DNA of 41,591 nucleotides from Microbacterium sp. PM5 (GCF_003293595.1 NZ_CP022162.1:3117093-3158683), one strand, 5' to 3'; counted from the stretch's first letter, positions 1 through 7,851 are shown. Made by a program: numbers and translations. Notes: generated by a model from the letters alone, not told the origin.

Positions 1-33
1 TGTCGAAAGAGCTATCCATACTTCAGTGGTAGC
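1..33. other. attL: Left attachment half-site (core plus P' arm)
   Basis: Bases 1-11 (TGTCGAAAGAG) match 41581-41591 exactly. When the right end (ending at 41591) is joined to base 12 onward, the sequence shows imperfect dyad symmetry around the junction between bases 3 and 4. I counted 17 of 28 mirrored positions as complementary, including the run CAGTG at 24-28 facing CACTG at 41559-41563. This is typical of a serine-integrase attP arm. The symmetry centre predicts TC (3-4) as the crossover dinucleotide, which is an inference. Confidence 0.65.
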
Positions 34-63
34 ACACCGCACGGCCAGACCTGGAGGAGAGAG

Positions 64-504
64 ATGAATATCAAGAGAGTCGCCGCCGTTGCGGGCTCGG
101 TCGTCGTTGTCGCTGCGATCGTCGGCGGCGTGTACGCGGCCACCAGCGCCGTGCAGCGCCCCGCGGAGGAGGCGCCCACGATCGCCCCGATCATGCAGAC
201 CAGCACACCGTCGCCCACGCTCACCCCTTCGGCGACGCCGACACCCCCGCCGGTGGAGCAGGCGGTCGCGCCCGTGCCGGAACCGCCGGCCGAGGAGGCG
301 CCCGTGGAGCAGCAGGTCGTCGAGGAGCAGGCGCCGGTCGAGCAGCCGGTGGAAGAGCCCGCCGCGCCGATCCGTTGCCCTGCAGGGTCGTCGGCGAACA
401 GCAACGACGGAGTGAACGACACGTCCTGCTTCCCCGACATCTGCTTCAACATCGCGGTCCCTGACCCGGCGCACCCCGAGTGCGACGTCGCGTTCAAGCC
501 ATAG
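64..504 (+). CDS. Secreted or membrane-anchored Pro/Glu-rich protein with Cys-containing tail
   Basis: 146 residues. The ATG at 64 follows a good ribosome site (GGAGGAGAG). Residues 5-26 form one hydrophobic segment, either a signal peptide or an N-terminal anchor, with no lipobox Cys. Residues 30-105 are a low-complexity Pro/Thr/Ser then Pro/Glu/Val stretch, as in proteins that must cross a thick Gram-positive wall. The last 40 residues hold four cysteines (RCPAG, SCFPDIC, PECDV) and may form a small disulphide-linked domain. It is the first gene inside the left att site and faces inward. Such end genes in prophages are often expressed in the lysogen and change the cell surface or block superinfection, but no family is recognised here. 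Confidence 0.75.
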   Translation: MNIKRVAAVAGSVVVVAAIVGGVYAATSAVQRPAEEAPTIAPIMQTSTPSPTLTPSATPTPPPVEQAVAPVPEPPAEEAPVEQQVVEEQAPVEQPVEEPAAPIRCPAGSSANSNDGVNDTSCFPDICFNIAVPDPAHPECDVAFKP

Positions 505-514
505 ACTCCGGCTT

Positions 515-664
515 ATGGACCTGACCTCGTACCTCATCGCATCCGTGATCCTCGGAGCGGTCGGACTCGCCGCGCTCTACTTCGTCATCAAGGCGGCGGT
601 CAAGAACGCGCTCCACGAGGACCGGCTCTTCCAGGCGAAGGTGCAGCAGTCGCGCGGGAAGTAG
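515..664 (+). CDS. Small single-pass membrane protein (DUF6019-like)
   Basis: 49 residues, starting at the ATG 11 bases after the previous stop, so probably translated from the same message. Residues 5-29 (SYLIASVILGAVGLAALYFV and following) form one membrane segment, followed by a basic and polar tail ending SRGK. Short phage proteins of this shape are filed as DUF6019; I assign that from overall resemblance only. The 3' end overlaps a gene on the other strand by 65 bases. The function is unknown. The protein would sit in the host inner membrane. Confidence 0.6.
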   Translation: MDLTSYLIASVILGAVGLAALYFVIKAAVKNALHEDRLFQAKVQQSRGK

Positions 665-863
665 CGATCTGGCGGAGGATCCGGTGCGCGGTGATCGCGT
701 CGTGCGCCTGCCCCTCCATCGTCGCCGCGGCACGCATGAGGAGCTGGAAATAGCGTGCCGGCGGGATGCCGAGCATCCGACGGATCTCGCCTTCGATGTC
801 GCCCAGGCCGTCGGCGTGCGCAGCCTCGAAGTCGAGGAGCTGCTGGACGGTCGGGGCGGGCAT
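600..863 (-). CDS. DUF3263-like helix-turn-helix protein
   Basis: 87 residues. The first 65 residues fit the actinobacterial DUF3263 pattern: an LLDFE start, an acidic helix, then a GIPPARYFQLL helix like the 'S..RYyQ.Ln' signature, and a closing H.(I/L)LRQI segment. DUF3263 proteins are small helix-turn-helix proteins of unclear role, presumed to bind DNA. The last 20 residues (from about residue 70, TAAPSPGRAGP) look unstructured and run into the opposite-strand membrane gene (65-base overlap), so the true C-terminus is less sure than the core. No strong ribosome site is seen before the ATG. It points away from the + strand genes around it. Confidence 0.6.
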   Translation of the reverse strand: MPAPTVQQLLDFEAAHADGLGDIEGEIRRMLGIPPARYFQLLMRAAATMEGQAHDAITAHRILRQIATSRATAAPSPGRAGPRGARS

Positions 864-910
864 GGGGATAGTCTGCGCGCGACCACCGACACGCCCCTAG
901 GCTCCCGCCC

Positions 911-1072
911 ATGGAGGACTACCTCGCCGAGCCGAGATGCCCCGAGTGCGGAACAGTGATGCACCGTGGATGGTCCGAGTACGTGTGTCGCGGGTGCGGC
1001 CACGTGGACCCGTCACCGTGGGCAGATAGGCCGGGCGGAGCCGACGAGCTGCCCGGCATCCGCGGCGGCTGA
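911..1072 (+). CDS. Small zinc-ribbon protein
   Basis: 53 residues, too short for most gene finders. Two CxxC knuckles are visible: CPEC at residues 10-13 and CRGC at 26-29, separated by 12 residues with an aromatic (GWSEYV), the usual geometry of a zinc ribbon. The rest is a polar tail. There is no strong ribosome site; an upstream GGCTCCCGCCC contains none, so translation could be weak. Proteins like this are common in actinophages and usually have no known role; nucleic-acid or protein binding is the general expectation for the fold. Confidence 0.55.
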   Translation: MEDYLAEPRCPECGTVMHRGWSEYVCRGCGHVDPSPWADRPGGADELPGIRGG

Positions 1073-1100
1073 TGTCCGCGGCGCGATCTACGCTCCCCGC

Positions 1101-1439
1101 ATGTCCCGATCAGGCCTCAACCCCGACACCGCCCTCGACGTGCTCCTGTCCGCGATCTGCGGACGCAACCAGTACACCAAGGACCCCGCACCCGTCATCG
1201 ACGAGCTGCACCAGGTCGCCGGGGATCGGCTCGACATCCTCGCGCGCGTCGCCGGCGGGTGGGCGGGCTTCTACGACAGCCCCCACACCGCGCCACTGTG
1301 CAACGCGCTGCTCCTGATCCCCGGCGCGCTCGAGTGTGTGGCCCTCGGTCGTGCCAGCCGCGAAGCGGGCTCGCATGGTGCGCCGCTCGTGCGGCCCGTC
1401 AGAGGCCAGGCGTTGGGACCCGGTTCATCACGGTCCTGA
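1101..1439 (+). CDS. Conserved-type phage protein of unknown function
   Basis: 112 residues, starting at ATG 1101 (MSRSGLNPDT). The first 80 residues look like a compact helical domain (ALDVLLSAIC, VIDELHQVAG, LDILARVAGGWAGFYD, LCNALLLIPGALE). The last 30 (SREAGSHGAPLVRPV and on) are disordered-looking and overlap the opposite-strand gene by 41 bases. A second possible reading starts earlier in the same frame at 966, but it would overlap the zinc-ribbon gene and has no better start signal. I do not recognise the family. Confidence 0.5.
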   Translation: MSRSGLNPDTALDVLLSAICGRNQYTKDPAPVIDELHQVAGDRLDILARVAGGWAGFYDSPHTAPLCNALLLIPGALECVALGRASREAGSHGAPLVRPVRGQALGPGSSRS

Positions 1440-1662
1440 GCTTCGCCTGCGTGACCTCTTCCTCCAGCTCGTTGGCTGGCCAGTCACGCAGGGCAGCGAC
1501 GACGATCGACCGGTGACGAATCGTCTCTACCGGTCGGCCCAGCTCACGCGCGGCACGGCGGGCGTCGCGACGCCACTCTTCGGCTTCGTCGTCGTCGACG
1601 ATGCTGACCTGCACGCTGCCGTTCAGGCGGAGTTCCTTCTTGATCTGCTCAACACGGCCCAT
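1399..1662 (-). CDS. Small protein, possible DNA-binding or antitoxin-like
   Basis: 87 residues. The start (MGRVEQIKKELRLNG) and the body SVQVSIVDDDEAEEWRRDARRAARELGR look like a short beta strand followed by amphipathic helices. A second helical part contains VETIRHRSIVVAALRDWP. The mix of a strand, 'RAARELGRPVETIRHR' and a helical tail would suit a small DNA-binding protein, but no family match is clear. It lies just past the late-operon terminator (1715-1746), so it must be read from its own promoter or by readthrough. I found no convincing promoter. Confidence 0.5.
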   Translation of the reverse strand: MGRVEQIKKELRLNGSVQVSIVDDDEAEEWRRDARRAARELGRPVETIRHRSIVVAALRDWPANELEEEVTQAKLRTVMNRVPTPGL

Positions 1663-1714
1663 GGTGTGAGCGTACGGGTAGTGGGATCATCAGCGTCACG
1701 GGGGAACACAGAAC

Positions 1715-1746
1715 GCCCCCGGCCTCTCCGAAGAGAAGCCGGGGGC
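1715..1746 (-). terminator. Hairpin terminator at end of late operon
   Basis: GCCCCCGGC (1715-1723) pairs with GCCGGGGGC (1738-1746). The inner CTCT and AGAG also pair, leaving a CCGA loop with a two-base bulge. A TTTC follows on the + side. It stands 16 bases past the last tail-region gene, so it most likely ends the late - strand transcript and may also work on the + strand. Confidence 0.75.
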
Positions 1747-1761
1747 TTTCGTGGTGCGGGG

Positions 1762-1944
1762 TCAGGCGTCGGGGATCGCGTCGACCAGCGCCGTCCGGTC
1801 ACCACCATCAGCGATGAACGCCGCCGCGATCGACGCGACCTGAGCAGGAGCGTTCGCGAGACGCTGACGGCGCTCCTGCTCGGCGAGGACAGCGTTCAGG
1901 TGATCGGCGAGCTGCTCGTCAGTCATCGAGGACAGGTCAGGCAT
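1762..1944 (-). CDS. Small protein at the end of the tail operon
   Basis: 60 residues. I chose ATG 1944 because AGGAGA stands just before it; a longer frame to 2004 would overlap the fibre gene. The protein is one charged helix (MTDEQLADHLNAVLAEQERRQRLAN) followed by a short second part (AAAFIADGGDRTALVDAIPDA). Small proteins of this form often follow tail-fibre genes in actinophages. Their role is not known; a fibre-folding helper or minor tail part is possible but untested. Confidence 0.65.
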   Translation of the reverse strand: MPDLSSMTDEQLADHLNAVLAEQERRQRLANAPAQVASIAAAFIADGGDRTALVDAIPDA

Positions 1945-1952
1945 GGTGTCTC

Positions 1953-3443
1953 CTACGTGTTCGGGATCGTGCCGGAAGCGGTGCCGGGGAGTGTCGTCGG
2001 CCACGGGTCGGTCGTCATGAACACGATGTGCGCGTTCAGAACCTGTCCCGCCTGTGCGCCGTAAACCCGGAGTGTGCTGACTCCCACGAAGGCGCGACTG
2101 AGGTTCGATCCGATGAACATCGCGAAGTTGTGGTTCAGTTGCGATCGGAATCCCGTGGGCAGCAGCGTGAGGTCGACCGTCCCTGTCGGGCTACCGACCA
2201 GCGCCACATCCTGCAACGTGAGCGAAACCATGGCGCCGTAGCGGCGCAGGTAGATCGCTCCGCCGCTGACCACAGCCGAGTCCGCGACGCTTCGAATGCC
2301 CGTATCGCCGTAGATCAGCTGTTCGCGGTTGTTGAGGTCGTCCCAGGGGTAGATCGCGCGGCCTGCGGTCTGATCCACGCGCTGCGACGCCTGGGCGCGC
2401 CATGGCGTCCACCCGGTCGTCCCGATCCGTGAGCGCGAATACGCGACCCGTGACCCCTGGGAGCCGTCGTGAACGATCGGGTAGTACGTCTGCGTGATCC
2501 ATCCGCCGTTCACGTTCGCGACGAGATTCACGTACAGCGTGCCCAGGTAGGTGGTCGGGTAGTTCAGAGCGAGCGACGCGGCGGACCCTTGACGGTAGAC
2601 ACCAGGGGTCACGATGGTGTTCAGGTCCGTCGTCCCCAGCGGCGAGCCCACGAACTGACCAGCAAGGGCGAGATCACGCGCCGCCTCCGCACCCGCCCGA
2701 GCTGTCTCAGCACCCGTCTGAGCGGTCTGCGCGGCGACGCGCGCTGCGTCGGCATCTGTCTTCGACAGCCCCGCCGCACTGGCCGATCCGGCCGCCGCAG
2801 AAGCGGAGCCTGCGGCGGCCGTCGCTGACGTCGCCGCGGCATCGGCGCTCGACGACGCGGCGGTCGCCTTGGTCGTCGCTGTCGCGGCACCCGTGGACGC
2901 CGTCGACGCAGATCCGGCAGCGGCCGACGCCGAGCCGCTCGCGGCCGTAGCGGCTACGCCCGCGGCATCAGCTGACCCTGCAGCGCTCGTCGCGGACGCC
3001 GAAGCGGTCGACGCGGACTCCGCCGCCGTGGACGCCGATCCGACCGCCTGATCCCGCAGCGCTGCGACGTCGTCGATCGCCGCTTCCCACGCCGCCACGA
3101 CATCCGCCGTCGGGACGAACGTCGCCGGGTCGACCTGCTGCAACGCACCGAACGTGACCGAACCCGTCTCGGGGATCTCCGTGAACCGAGTGACCGTCAC
3201 CCGGGAATGGTCCGACTGGATCGTCCACCGCACGCAGCACACGCCCCGCGTCGGCACCAGATCCAGCGTCCCCGGATCACCATCGACGATCGCCGCGGTG
3301 ATCAGCGCCGGGAACACCACATCCGCGCCGTCGACGCGCGCCACAGGACCCGACCCCGCCCAGTACTCGACCATGACGACGCCGCTCGTGACCGCAGGGA
3401 CACCGAGCGCCGTGTGCAGGCCGCGGAGGTTGACAACCGTCAC
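1953..3443 (-). CDS. Tail fibre with Ala/Ser coiled coil and pyocin-knob-like domain
   Basis: 496 residues from a GTG start two bases after the holin stop. Residues 1-125 are a folded N-terminal domain that likely joins the fibre to the tail tip. Residues 130-260 are a long repeat of Ala, Ser and Thr in roughly seven-residue steps (SAStAAeSAStA type), as in trimeric phage fibre shafts. After this, LNTIVTPGVYRQGS, the beta-rich centre and SRSRIGTTGWTPWRA match the pattern of pyocin-knob/fibre modules. The last 130 residues are a beta-rich tip. It is probably a receptor-binding protein. Its place between lysis genes and the late terminator is unusual for a main fibre but is common in actinophages. 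Confidence 0.8.
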   Translation of the reverse strand: MTVVNLRGLHTALGVPAVTSGVVMVEYWAGSGPVARVDGADVVFPALITAAIVDGDPGTLDLVPTRGVCCVRWTIQSDHSRVTVTRFTEIPETGSVTFGALQQVDPATFVPTADVVAAWEAAIDDVAALRDQAVGSASTAAESASTASASATSAAGSADAAGVAATAASGSASAAAGSASTASTGAATATTKATAASSSADAAATSATAAAGSASAAAGSASAAGLSKTDADAARVAAQTAQTGAETARAGAEAARDLALAGQFVGSPLGTTDLNTIVTPGVYRQGSAASLALNYPTTYLGTLYVNLVANVNGGWITQTYYPIVHDGSQGSRVAYSRSRIGTTGWTPWRAQASQRVDQTAGRAIYPWDDLNNREQLIYGDTGIRSVADSAVVSGGAIYLRRYGAMVSLTLQDVALVGSPTGTVDLTLLPTGFRSQLNHNFAMFIGSNLSRAFVGVSTLRVYGAQAGQVLNAHIVFMTTDPWPTTLPGTASGTIPNT

Positions 3444-3444
3444 G

Positions 3445-3753
3445 TCAGCCCTGCTTCGGCGTCGCGCCCAGACCCCAACGGGTCAGGAACGCGTTCACGG
3501 CCGGGATCGCCATGATCCGGGCGAGCGCCGTCGCCACGGCCGTCAGCAGCGTCGCCGCGCCGACCAGCCACAGCCGCAGCCCCTCGGGCATCTGCTCGCC
3601 GATCTCCTCCAAGATGATCTGGATGATCAGCGGCACGACGCCGACCAGCGTCACGAACGCGGGGATGCCGACCTGCACGAGAGTGCGCAGCGACGCCTTC
3701 CACGGATACGCGGTCTGCGTCGCGGCAGCACGGATTTCAGCACGAGTGGTCAT
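3445..3753 (-). CDS. Holin-like protein, two membrane segments
   Basis: 102 residues; ATG 3753 follows a strong AAGGAG site. Two clear hydrophobic helices lie at about residues 25-50 (LVQVGIPAFVTLVGVVPLII) and 62-85 (LWLVGAATLLTAVATALARI), joined by a short charged loop, with a basic C-terminus (TRWGLGATPKQG). Small two-helix membrane proteins next to an endolysin are the standard mark of phage holins, which open the cell membrane at lysis. It follows the other membrane protein by only 2 bases, so the two are made together. Confidence 0.75.
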   Translation of the reverse strand: MTTRAEIRAAATQTAYPWKASLRTLVQVGIPAFVTLVGVVPLIIQIILEEIGEQMPEGLRLWLVGAATLLTAVATALARIMAIPAVNAFLTRWGLGATPKQG

Positions 3754-3755
3754 GG

Positions 3756-4214
3756 TTACTCCTTTTTGTGGGGATTGCGGGTGTCTTCCAGCTCGGCGCG
3801 AAGCTCTTCGTCTGCCGCGGACAGCGCGAGGACCTTCTCCTCGATCGCATCCATCCGGCCATACAGGCCCTTCACGCCGATCTCGACGCGGTCGACGGCG
3901 TCCTTCGTGCTGGAACCGTCGTTGTTGTGGGTCTCGTGGTAGATACCGTCGACCTTGCCTTCGAGGCGATCGTGGCGCTTGTCGGCGGCTTCGGCGCGGG
4001 CATCCGCACGCTCGATGTACGAGGGAAGGCCCTGAACAGACGCCAAGATCTCGGCGGCGTTGATGATCCCCCGGGCGAAGGCGACAACGCCCCGCCACCC
4101 CTTCTTCCTGATGAACCAGAATCCGGCGCCCGCGGCCATTACCCACAAGAGCGCATCCCAGACGGACACGCTCTCCAGTAAGTCCACCAACCAGGACGGT
4201 GCTGTCAGGTTCAC
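3756..4214 (-). CDS. DUF2746-type membrane protein, lysis cassette
   Basis: 152 residues, GTG start overlapping the endolysin stop as GTGA. One N-terminal membrane helix (residues 15-38, VSVWDALLWVMAAGAGFWFI) is followed by a long coiled coil. The segment ETHNNDGSSTKDAVDRVE is characteristic of DUF2746 proteins found in actinophage lysis cassettes. The family is thought to act as a second holin, antiholin or wall-spanning lysis helper; which one is not settled. Sited between endolysin and holin, it fits that role. Confidence 0.75.
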   Translation of the reverse strand: MNLTAPSWLVDLLESVSVWDALLWVMAAGAGFWFIRKKGWRGVVAFARGIINAAEILASVQGLPSYIERADARAEAADKRHDRLEGKVDGIYHETHNNDGSSTKDAVDRVEIGVKGLYGRMDAIEEKVLALSAADEELRAELEDTRNPHKKE

Positions 4215-4942
4215 GAGATCTTCGACAGGACGCCGCTGATCAGCAGATCCATCTCCGCGACCGACATGCCACCAGCCTTCGACACGTCACCGCCGGCGAT
4301 CTGCCACCGCATCCACCGGTTCAGGAGGTCAGCGGTCTGCCCGTTCAGGGCGACCCGACCTCGAGGGCCGATCGCGACCTGCTGCTGCTGCCCAGGCGCG
4401 TCGAGGTTGTAAATGATGCTGATGTTCGGCATGGGAAGAACTCCTGTCGGCTCCGGTTCGGGTTCGGTCTGCGGCGTGAACGGTTTTGATGCCGTCGCCG
4501 CCGTCTGGGTGGTTGTGATGGTCGCCGTGTTCTCGCCGTACGTGTACGACCAGCCCACGTACGCGACGATCCCGCGACGGCGTGCCGTCCAGGAGGCGAC
4601 GTCGGTTTCGCCGAGGCAGATGCCCCAGTCCCACTCGTCCGCTTCGGGGTTCGTCATCACCGCGCGGCCGTCGCCGATGGCCAGGGCGACGTGGCCCCAG
4701 TCCTTGTAGACGCCGCTCAGGCGCGCGAAGTACGACCAGTGATGGAAAGCCCCCGCGGGGGCCGCGGACATGTCCGCCGAGACGATCTGGGAGGCCAGGC
4801 GTGCATCGGTGGCCGACGGGTACGCGCGGCGCACCGTCCCCGTGAGGCGGCAGACGAGGTAGGCAAACCCGGCGCAGCCGCCGTCCCAGTTCTCGGTGGG
4901 GTAGGCATCGGCCACTTCCGTGCGCAGAGGGACAAGATCCAT
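4211..4942 (-). CDS. Endolysin, Cys/His (CHAP or NlpC/P60-like) peptidase
   Basis: 243 residues. I chose ATG 4942 because it lies just past the upstream stop (4948); the much longer upstream frame would cover the neighbouring tail gene. The N-terminal half has a probable nucleophile Cys23 in WDGGCAGFAY and His84 in DWGHVALAIGDG, the Cys-His pair of CHAP/NlpC-type peptidoglycan hydrolases. A Pro/Glu/Thr linker (about 160-175) leads to a 70-residue C-terminal part (ISIIYNLDAPGQQQQ to LISGVLSKIS), possibly wall-binding. It degrades the host wall after the holin acts. Whether it is an amidase or an endopeptidase cannot be read from the sequence. Confidence 0.75.
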   Translation of the reverse strand: MDLVPLRTEVADAYPTENWDGGCAGFAYLVCRLTGTVRRAYPSATDARLASQIVSADMSAAPAGAFHHWSYFARLSGVYKDWGHVALAIGDGRAVMTNPEADEWDWGICLGETDVASWTARRRGIVAYVGWSYTYGENTATITTTQTAATASKPFTPQTEPEPEPTGVLPMPNISIIYNLDAPGQQQQVAIGPRGRVALNGQTADLLNRWMRWQIAGGDVSKAGGMSVAEMDLLISGVLSKIS

Positions 4943-4947
4943 CTGCG

Positions 4948-5901
4948 TCACCACCCGACGACGCGGTAGACGTACTTCAGGTTCGGCGTCGACGTGAGCG
5001 GCGAACCGTTCGACGCGTAAACCCGGAAATTCAGTTGCGTCAGCGACTGCGTCGCGTTGATGATCTCGGAGGTGGCGCCCAATGACGTGAAGTCGAAGCG
5101 GCGCACCTCGGCGAACAGAACCCCGTTCGGGAAGGCCGTCGGGTATGCGATGGAGGCATCGCCCGACCCGTTGGTAGCGACAAGGCCCGTGACGCCCATC
5201 TTCTCGATCAGGACCGCTCCCGCCGGCAGTGCGGGACCGAACAGCACGCCCGAGAACGTGGGCGTCGTGTTCACCCAGGACCCGGCGCGCCGACTCCAGG
5301 TCAGCCCCGCGTCGATCTGATAAGCGGTCGCGCCATCCGCAGGAGTCCACGCTGCGAGCTCAGCCGAGTTCCGAACGCAGACAGTCCCGCCCTCCGCGGA
5401 CGTGTACTGGAACGTTTGCGTGATGGTAACGCCCGACGCATTCGTCGCAGTCTTGTTCGCCGGCATCTGCACCGTCGCCAGTTCGAGCGCTCCCGCAGGG
5501 AGCGAACTGCGCGCCGCGGCGAACGACGACGTCGACAGCGCCGCGCCGACGATCGTGGTGTTGCTTGCGTCAGTTCCCGGGGACGTCGACTCGTTCTGCT
5601 TGACGTAGATGACGTAGTAGTTCGTGCCAGACGTTGGCGACACCAGCGGTGACGGCAGCTGAATCGTCCCGTCGTTGGAAAGGAGGACAGGGCCGCCGAA
5701 CTGCACCGCGGCAGCCTGAAACGCCGCGATGTCGACGTTCAGGTCCGCGCGAGCGGACACGAGCGCATTCAGATGCGCCGGGAACACTCCCGCGCGGACG
5801 GTGCCCGTCGTGTCGGTCTCGATGAGACCAGCGAGATCCTTCCGGGCCGCAGTCGTCGACGTGAGCCCGGTCACGCCGGGCCAGGAGGGCTGCAAGGTCA
5901 T
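4948..5901 (-). CDS. Tail-tip or receptor-binding protein with gp53-like C-terminal domain
   Basis: 317 residues. The N-terminal part (GVTGLTSTTAARKDLAGLIETDTTG, residues 8-33) is typical of actinophage minor tail proteins and may bind the baseplate. The middle is beta-rich. The last 70 residues (YPTAFPNGVLFAEV then LNFRVYASNG and YRVVGW) have the look of gp53-like C-terminal domains, trimeric tips that touch the host. The start overlaps the previous stop by one base (TGATG). It probably helps in host attachment together with the S74 protein and the fibre at 1953-3443. Confidence 0.7.
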   Translation of the reverse strand: MTLQPSWPGVTGLTSTTAARKDLAGLIETDTTGTVRAGVFPAHLNALVSARADLNVDIAAFQAAAVQFGGPVLLSNDGTIQLPSPLVSPTSGTNYYVIYVKQNESTSPGTDASNTTIVGAALSTSSFAAARSSLPAGALELATVQMPANKTATNASGVTITQTFQYTSAEGGTVCVRNSAELAAWTPADGATAYQIDAGLTWSRRAGSWVNTTPTFSGVLFGPALPAGAVLIEKMGVTGLVATNGSGDASIAYPTAFPNGVLFAEVRRFDFTSLGATSEIINATQSLTQLNFRVYASNGSPLTSTPNLKYVYRVVGW

Positions 5902-6653
5902 CAGATTCCTTCCTCAATACGAAGCACACGCTCGGTGAGCGCGTGAAGCTGTTCCTCAACTCGCTGCCGCGCGTCGCGCTCAGCTCGCGCCGCGGCGAGC
6001 AGCGGGACGACGAGCATCGTGTAGTTCACGGAGTCGGGACGCCCTTCGGCGTCGTAGTAGACCCACGGGGTCATGCCGGCGGAGTGGAGATCTTCGGCCA
6101 TAAGGCCGTATTCGTCGGCGACGACGTAGTCGGGGCCGACGTACTCCTCAAAGTCGGGATCATCGCGCTTGCGGACCTCGGCGATGTAGTGGAAGACGAA
6201 AGGGACGACGCTCAGAAACTCGTCCAGGTCGATCTCCGCATCGGTGATGTCCTGCTTGTATCGCCGCGACGAGGATGTGTTGCCGAGGCGTCCTGTCCCG
6301 GTCTCGATCCACATCGAGTACCGCGGCGACGTGATCACATTCGTGACAGCATCCGGCGCGCGGAGCTGCCCGCCGACCTGGACATCACCGCTCGTTGTCA
6401 CCGTCGCGGGAGAGATCGCGCCCGGGCTCGCGACCTTCGCGTCGATCTGCGCCTTCGTGTACGAGTTCACCGAGATCGCCGCCGTGACCGTCGACGTGAT
6501 GTTGGCGATCGCTTCCTGCACCTGCGCCACCAGAGAGTTCACGCTCGTGCCGGTCGGGGTCTCCAGCTCGGCGAGGCGACGCTGCATCTCGCCGAGCAGT
6601 TTCATCAGATCGCCGTACTCACCCTGAGGCGGGGTCGTGTAGCCGCTACCCAC
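5901..6653 (-). CDS. Minor tail protein with S74 self-cleaving chaperone domain
   Basis: 250 residues from a GTG start (GGAG 7 bases before). The N-terminus has a short coiled coil (LMKLLGEMQRRLAELE) and a YTKAQIDAKV fibre motif. From residue 127 the pattern SSSRRYKQDI matches the peptidase S74/endosialidase-type chaperone, where a serine (127-129) with the Lys-Asp dyad cuts the chaperone off after trimer folding. A coiled coil at the end (RVEEQLHALTERVLRIEE) suits the trimer. In phages this domain helps fold trimeric fibres. Here it may mature this protein itself, freeing a 127-residue fibre piece. Confidence 0.8.
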   Translation of the reverse strand: MGSGYTTPPQGEYGDLMKLLGEMQRRLAELETPTGTSVNSLVAQVQEAIANITSTVTAAISVNSYTKAQIDAKVASPGAISPATVTTSGDVQVGGQLRAPDAVTNVITSPRYSMWIETGTGRLGNTSSSRRYKQDITDAEIDLDEFLSVVPFVFHYIAEVRKRDDPDFEEYVGPDYVVADEYGLMAEDLHSAGMTPWVYYDAEGRPDSVNYTMLVVPLLAAARAERDARQRVEEQLHALTERVLRIEEGI

Positions 6654-7842
6654 CGATCTGCTCCATCGTCGTCAGGTCCACGGTGAGCCCTTCCGCGTTG
6701 CCCGCGATGCTTAGAATCCGTCGACGGCTCCGCTTCACGCCTTCAACCAGGTAGGGGTCGCCGACGCCCTTCGCAGGGTCGTACGGGGGAATGGTGATGT
6801 CGCACCAGTCGCCCTCCCAGTACGCGCCGAGGAACGGCTGCCGCGCGGCCTCAGTCGTGAACTCCCACGTCTCGTAGGGTGCACGGCCGGCGGCGGTAGC
6901 TTGGCGCGCGTAGCCGTCGAGAGTGGTCTGCACAGCAACGGTCGAATGGGAGGCGTCCAGGGCCTCGAGCATCGGGAAGCCGAGGTCGAGGAGCGTCGTG
7001 TCAGTCGAGCGGGAGACGAGCACCGAGTCGACGGTGCGGCCAGCGGTGGCCCATGCGAGGGACGCGAGGCGTTCCCCGTCGACCTTCACCTGAAATCGTG
7101 ACGTCGGGACACCGGGCATTCCGATGGTCCACGCGTGGCCCGCGTCGTCGGCCAGCAGCCGTGACGCGTCGGTGCCGGTCTGCAGTAGCCATTCGACGCC
7201 GAGCCGGTCGCCGGTGAATCGCGGCTTGAACCGGATGTCGGGACCGTCTTCGAGCTGCGCCATCTGGGAGAGCAGGGTGCCGATGTTCTTGAAGTCGACT
7301 CCGTCATGGTTGCGCTCGTGCACGCCAGCCCGGTCCGCTTCGAACACGACTGGGACCGCACCTCCGGTCCATGCCTGCGCCTGCTGTACCCACCGTTTCG
7401 CGATGGTCCCGTACTCCAGGTTCGAAAGGTACGTGCCGAGTGCAGTGTTGACCATCGTCTTGCCGGCCGCCGACGGGTCGGGCAGGATGAACGTCCCTGG
7501 GTTGACGGCCGCCGCGGCGACGGGCAACAGGAACCGGTGGTCGAAGTACGACCACAGGCCGAGCGCGGCTACCGTGAGGGTCTTCCGGTCGCGGTCGTAC
7601 AGATGTGACCAGATCGGTCCCGCGCCGAGGATCGTGTCGCCTGCGGCGACCGCGAGGACCGTCCGCCCCGGGGTCATCGTCTGTCGCGGGTTCAGCGCGA
7701 TCGTCGCCGGGTCCTGCATGTCCAGGATCGCCGTCAAGCGTTCGGGCTCGTTGAGCGCGCGTGACCACGTCGACGAGCTCATGACCTTGATGTCGAGGAC
7801 CTGCCGCCCTGTGCGGAGGTCAGCGATGAACCAACGGAGCAT
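6646..7842 (-). CDS. Minor tail protein (Gp37-like siphovirus baseplate family)
   Basis: 398 residues. I chose ATG 7842, which has AGGAGG 5 bases upstream, rather than GTG 7848, which abuts that site. The N-terminus (RWFIADLRTGRQVLDI, TWSRALNEPERL) and the central VGQ-like domain resemble the actinophage minor tail proteins called Gp37-like, placed at the tail tip after Dit. It ends with LTVDLTTMEQIGG and overlaps the next gene by 8 bases. By position it takes the part of Tal, the baseplate hub protein that contacts the tape measure. The assignment is from order and overall look. Confidence 0.7.
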   Translation of the reverse strand: MLRWFIADLRTGRQVLDIKVMSSSTWSRALNEPERLTAILDMQDPATIALNPRQTMTPGRTVLAVAAGDTILGAGPIWSHLYDRDRKTLTVAALGLWSYFDHRFLLPVAAAAVNPGTFILPDPSAAGKTMVNTALGTYLSNLEYGTIAKRWVQQAQAWTGGAVPVVFEADRAGVHERNHDGVDFKNIGTLLSQMAQLEDGPDIRFKPRFTGDRLGVEWLLQTGTDASRLLADDAGHAWTIGMPGVPTSRFQVKVDGERLASLAWATAGRTVDSVLVSRSTDTTLLDLGFPMLEALDASHSTVAVQTTLDGYARQATAAGRAPYETWEFTTEAARQPFLGAYWEGDWCDITIPPYDPAKGVGDPYLVEGVKRSRRRILSIAGNAEGLTVDLTTMEQIGG

Positions 7843-7851
7843 GCTCACCTC

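Noticed and set aside
2650..3060. CRISPR-like or tandem DNA repeats in the fibre gene
   Set aside because: The repeat is at the protein level (Ala/Ser heptads of a coiled coil); the DNA units vary and have no fixed spacers.
4943..5350. Longer start for the endolysin, adding about 136 residues
   Set aside because: The added part lies wholly inside the tail-tip gene on the same strand in another frame, has no protein-like pattern, and ATG 4942 right after the upstream stop is the natural start.
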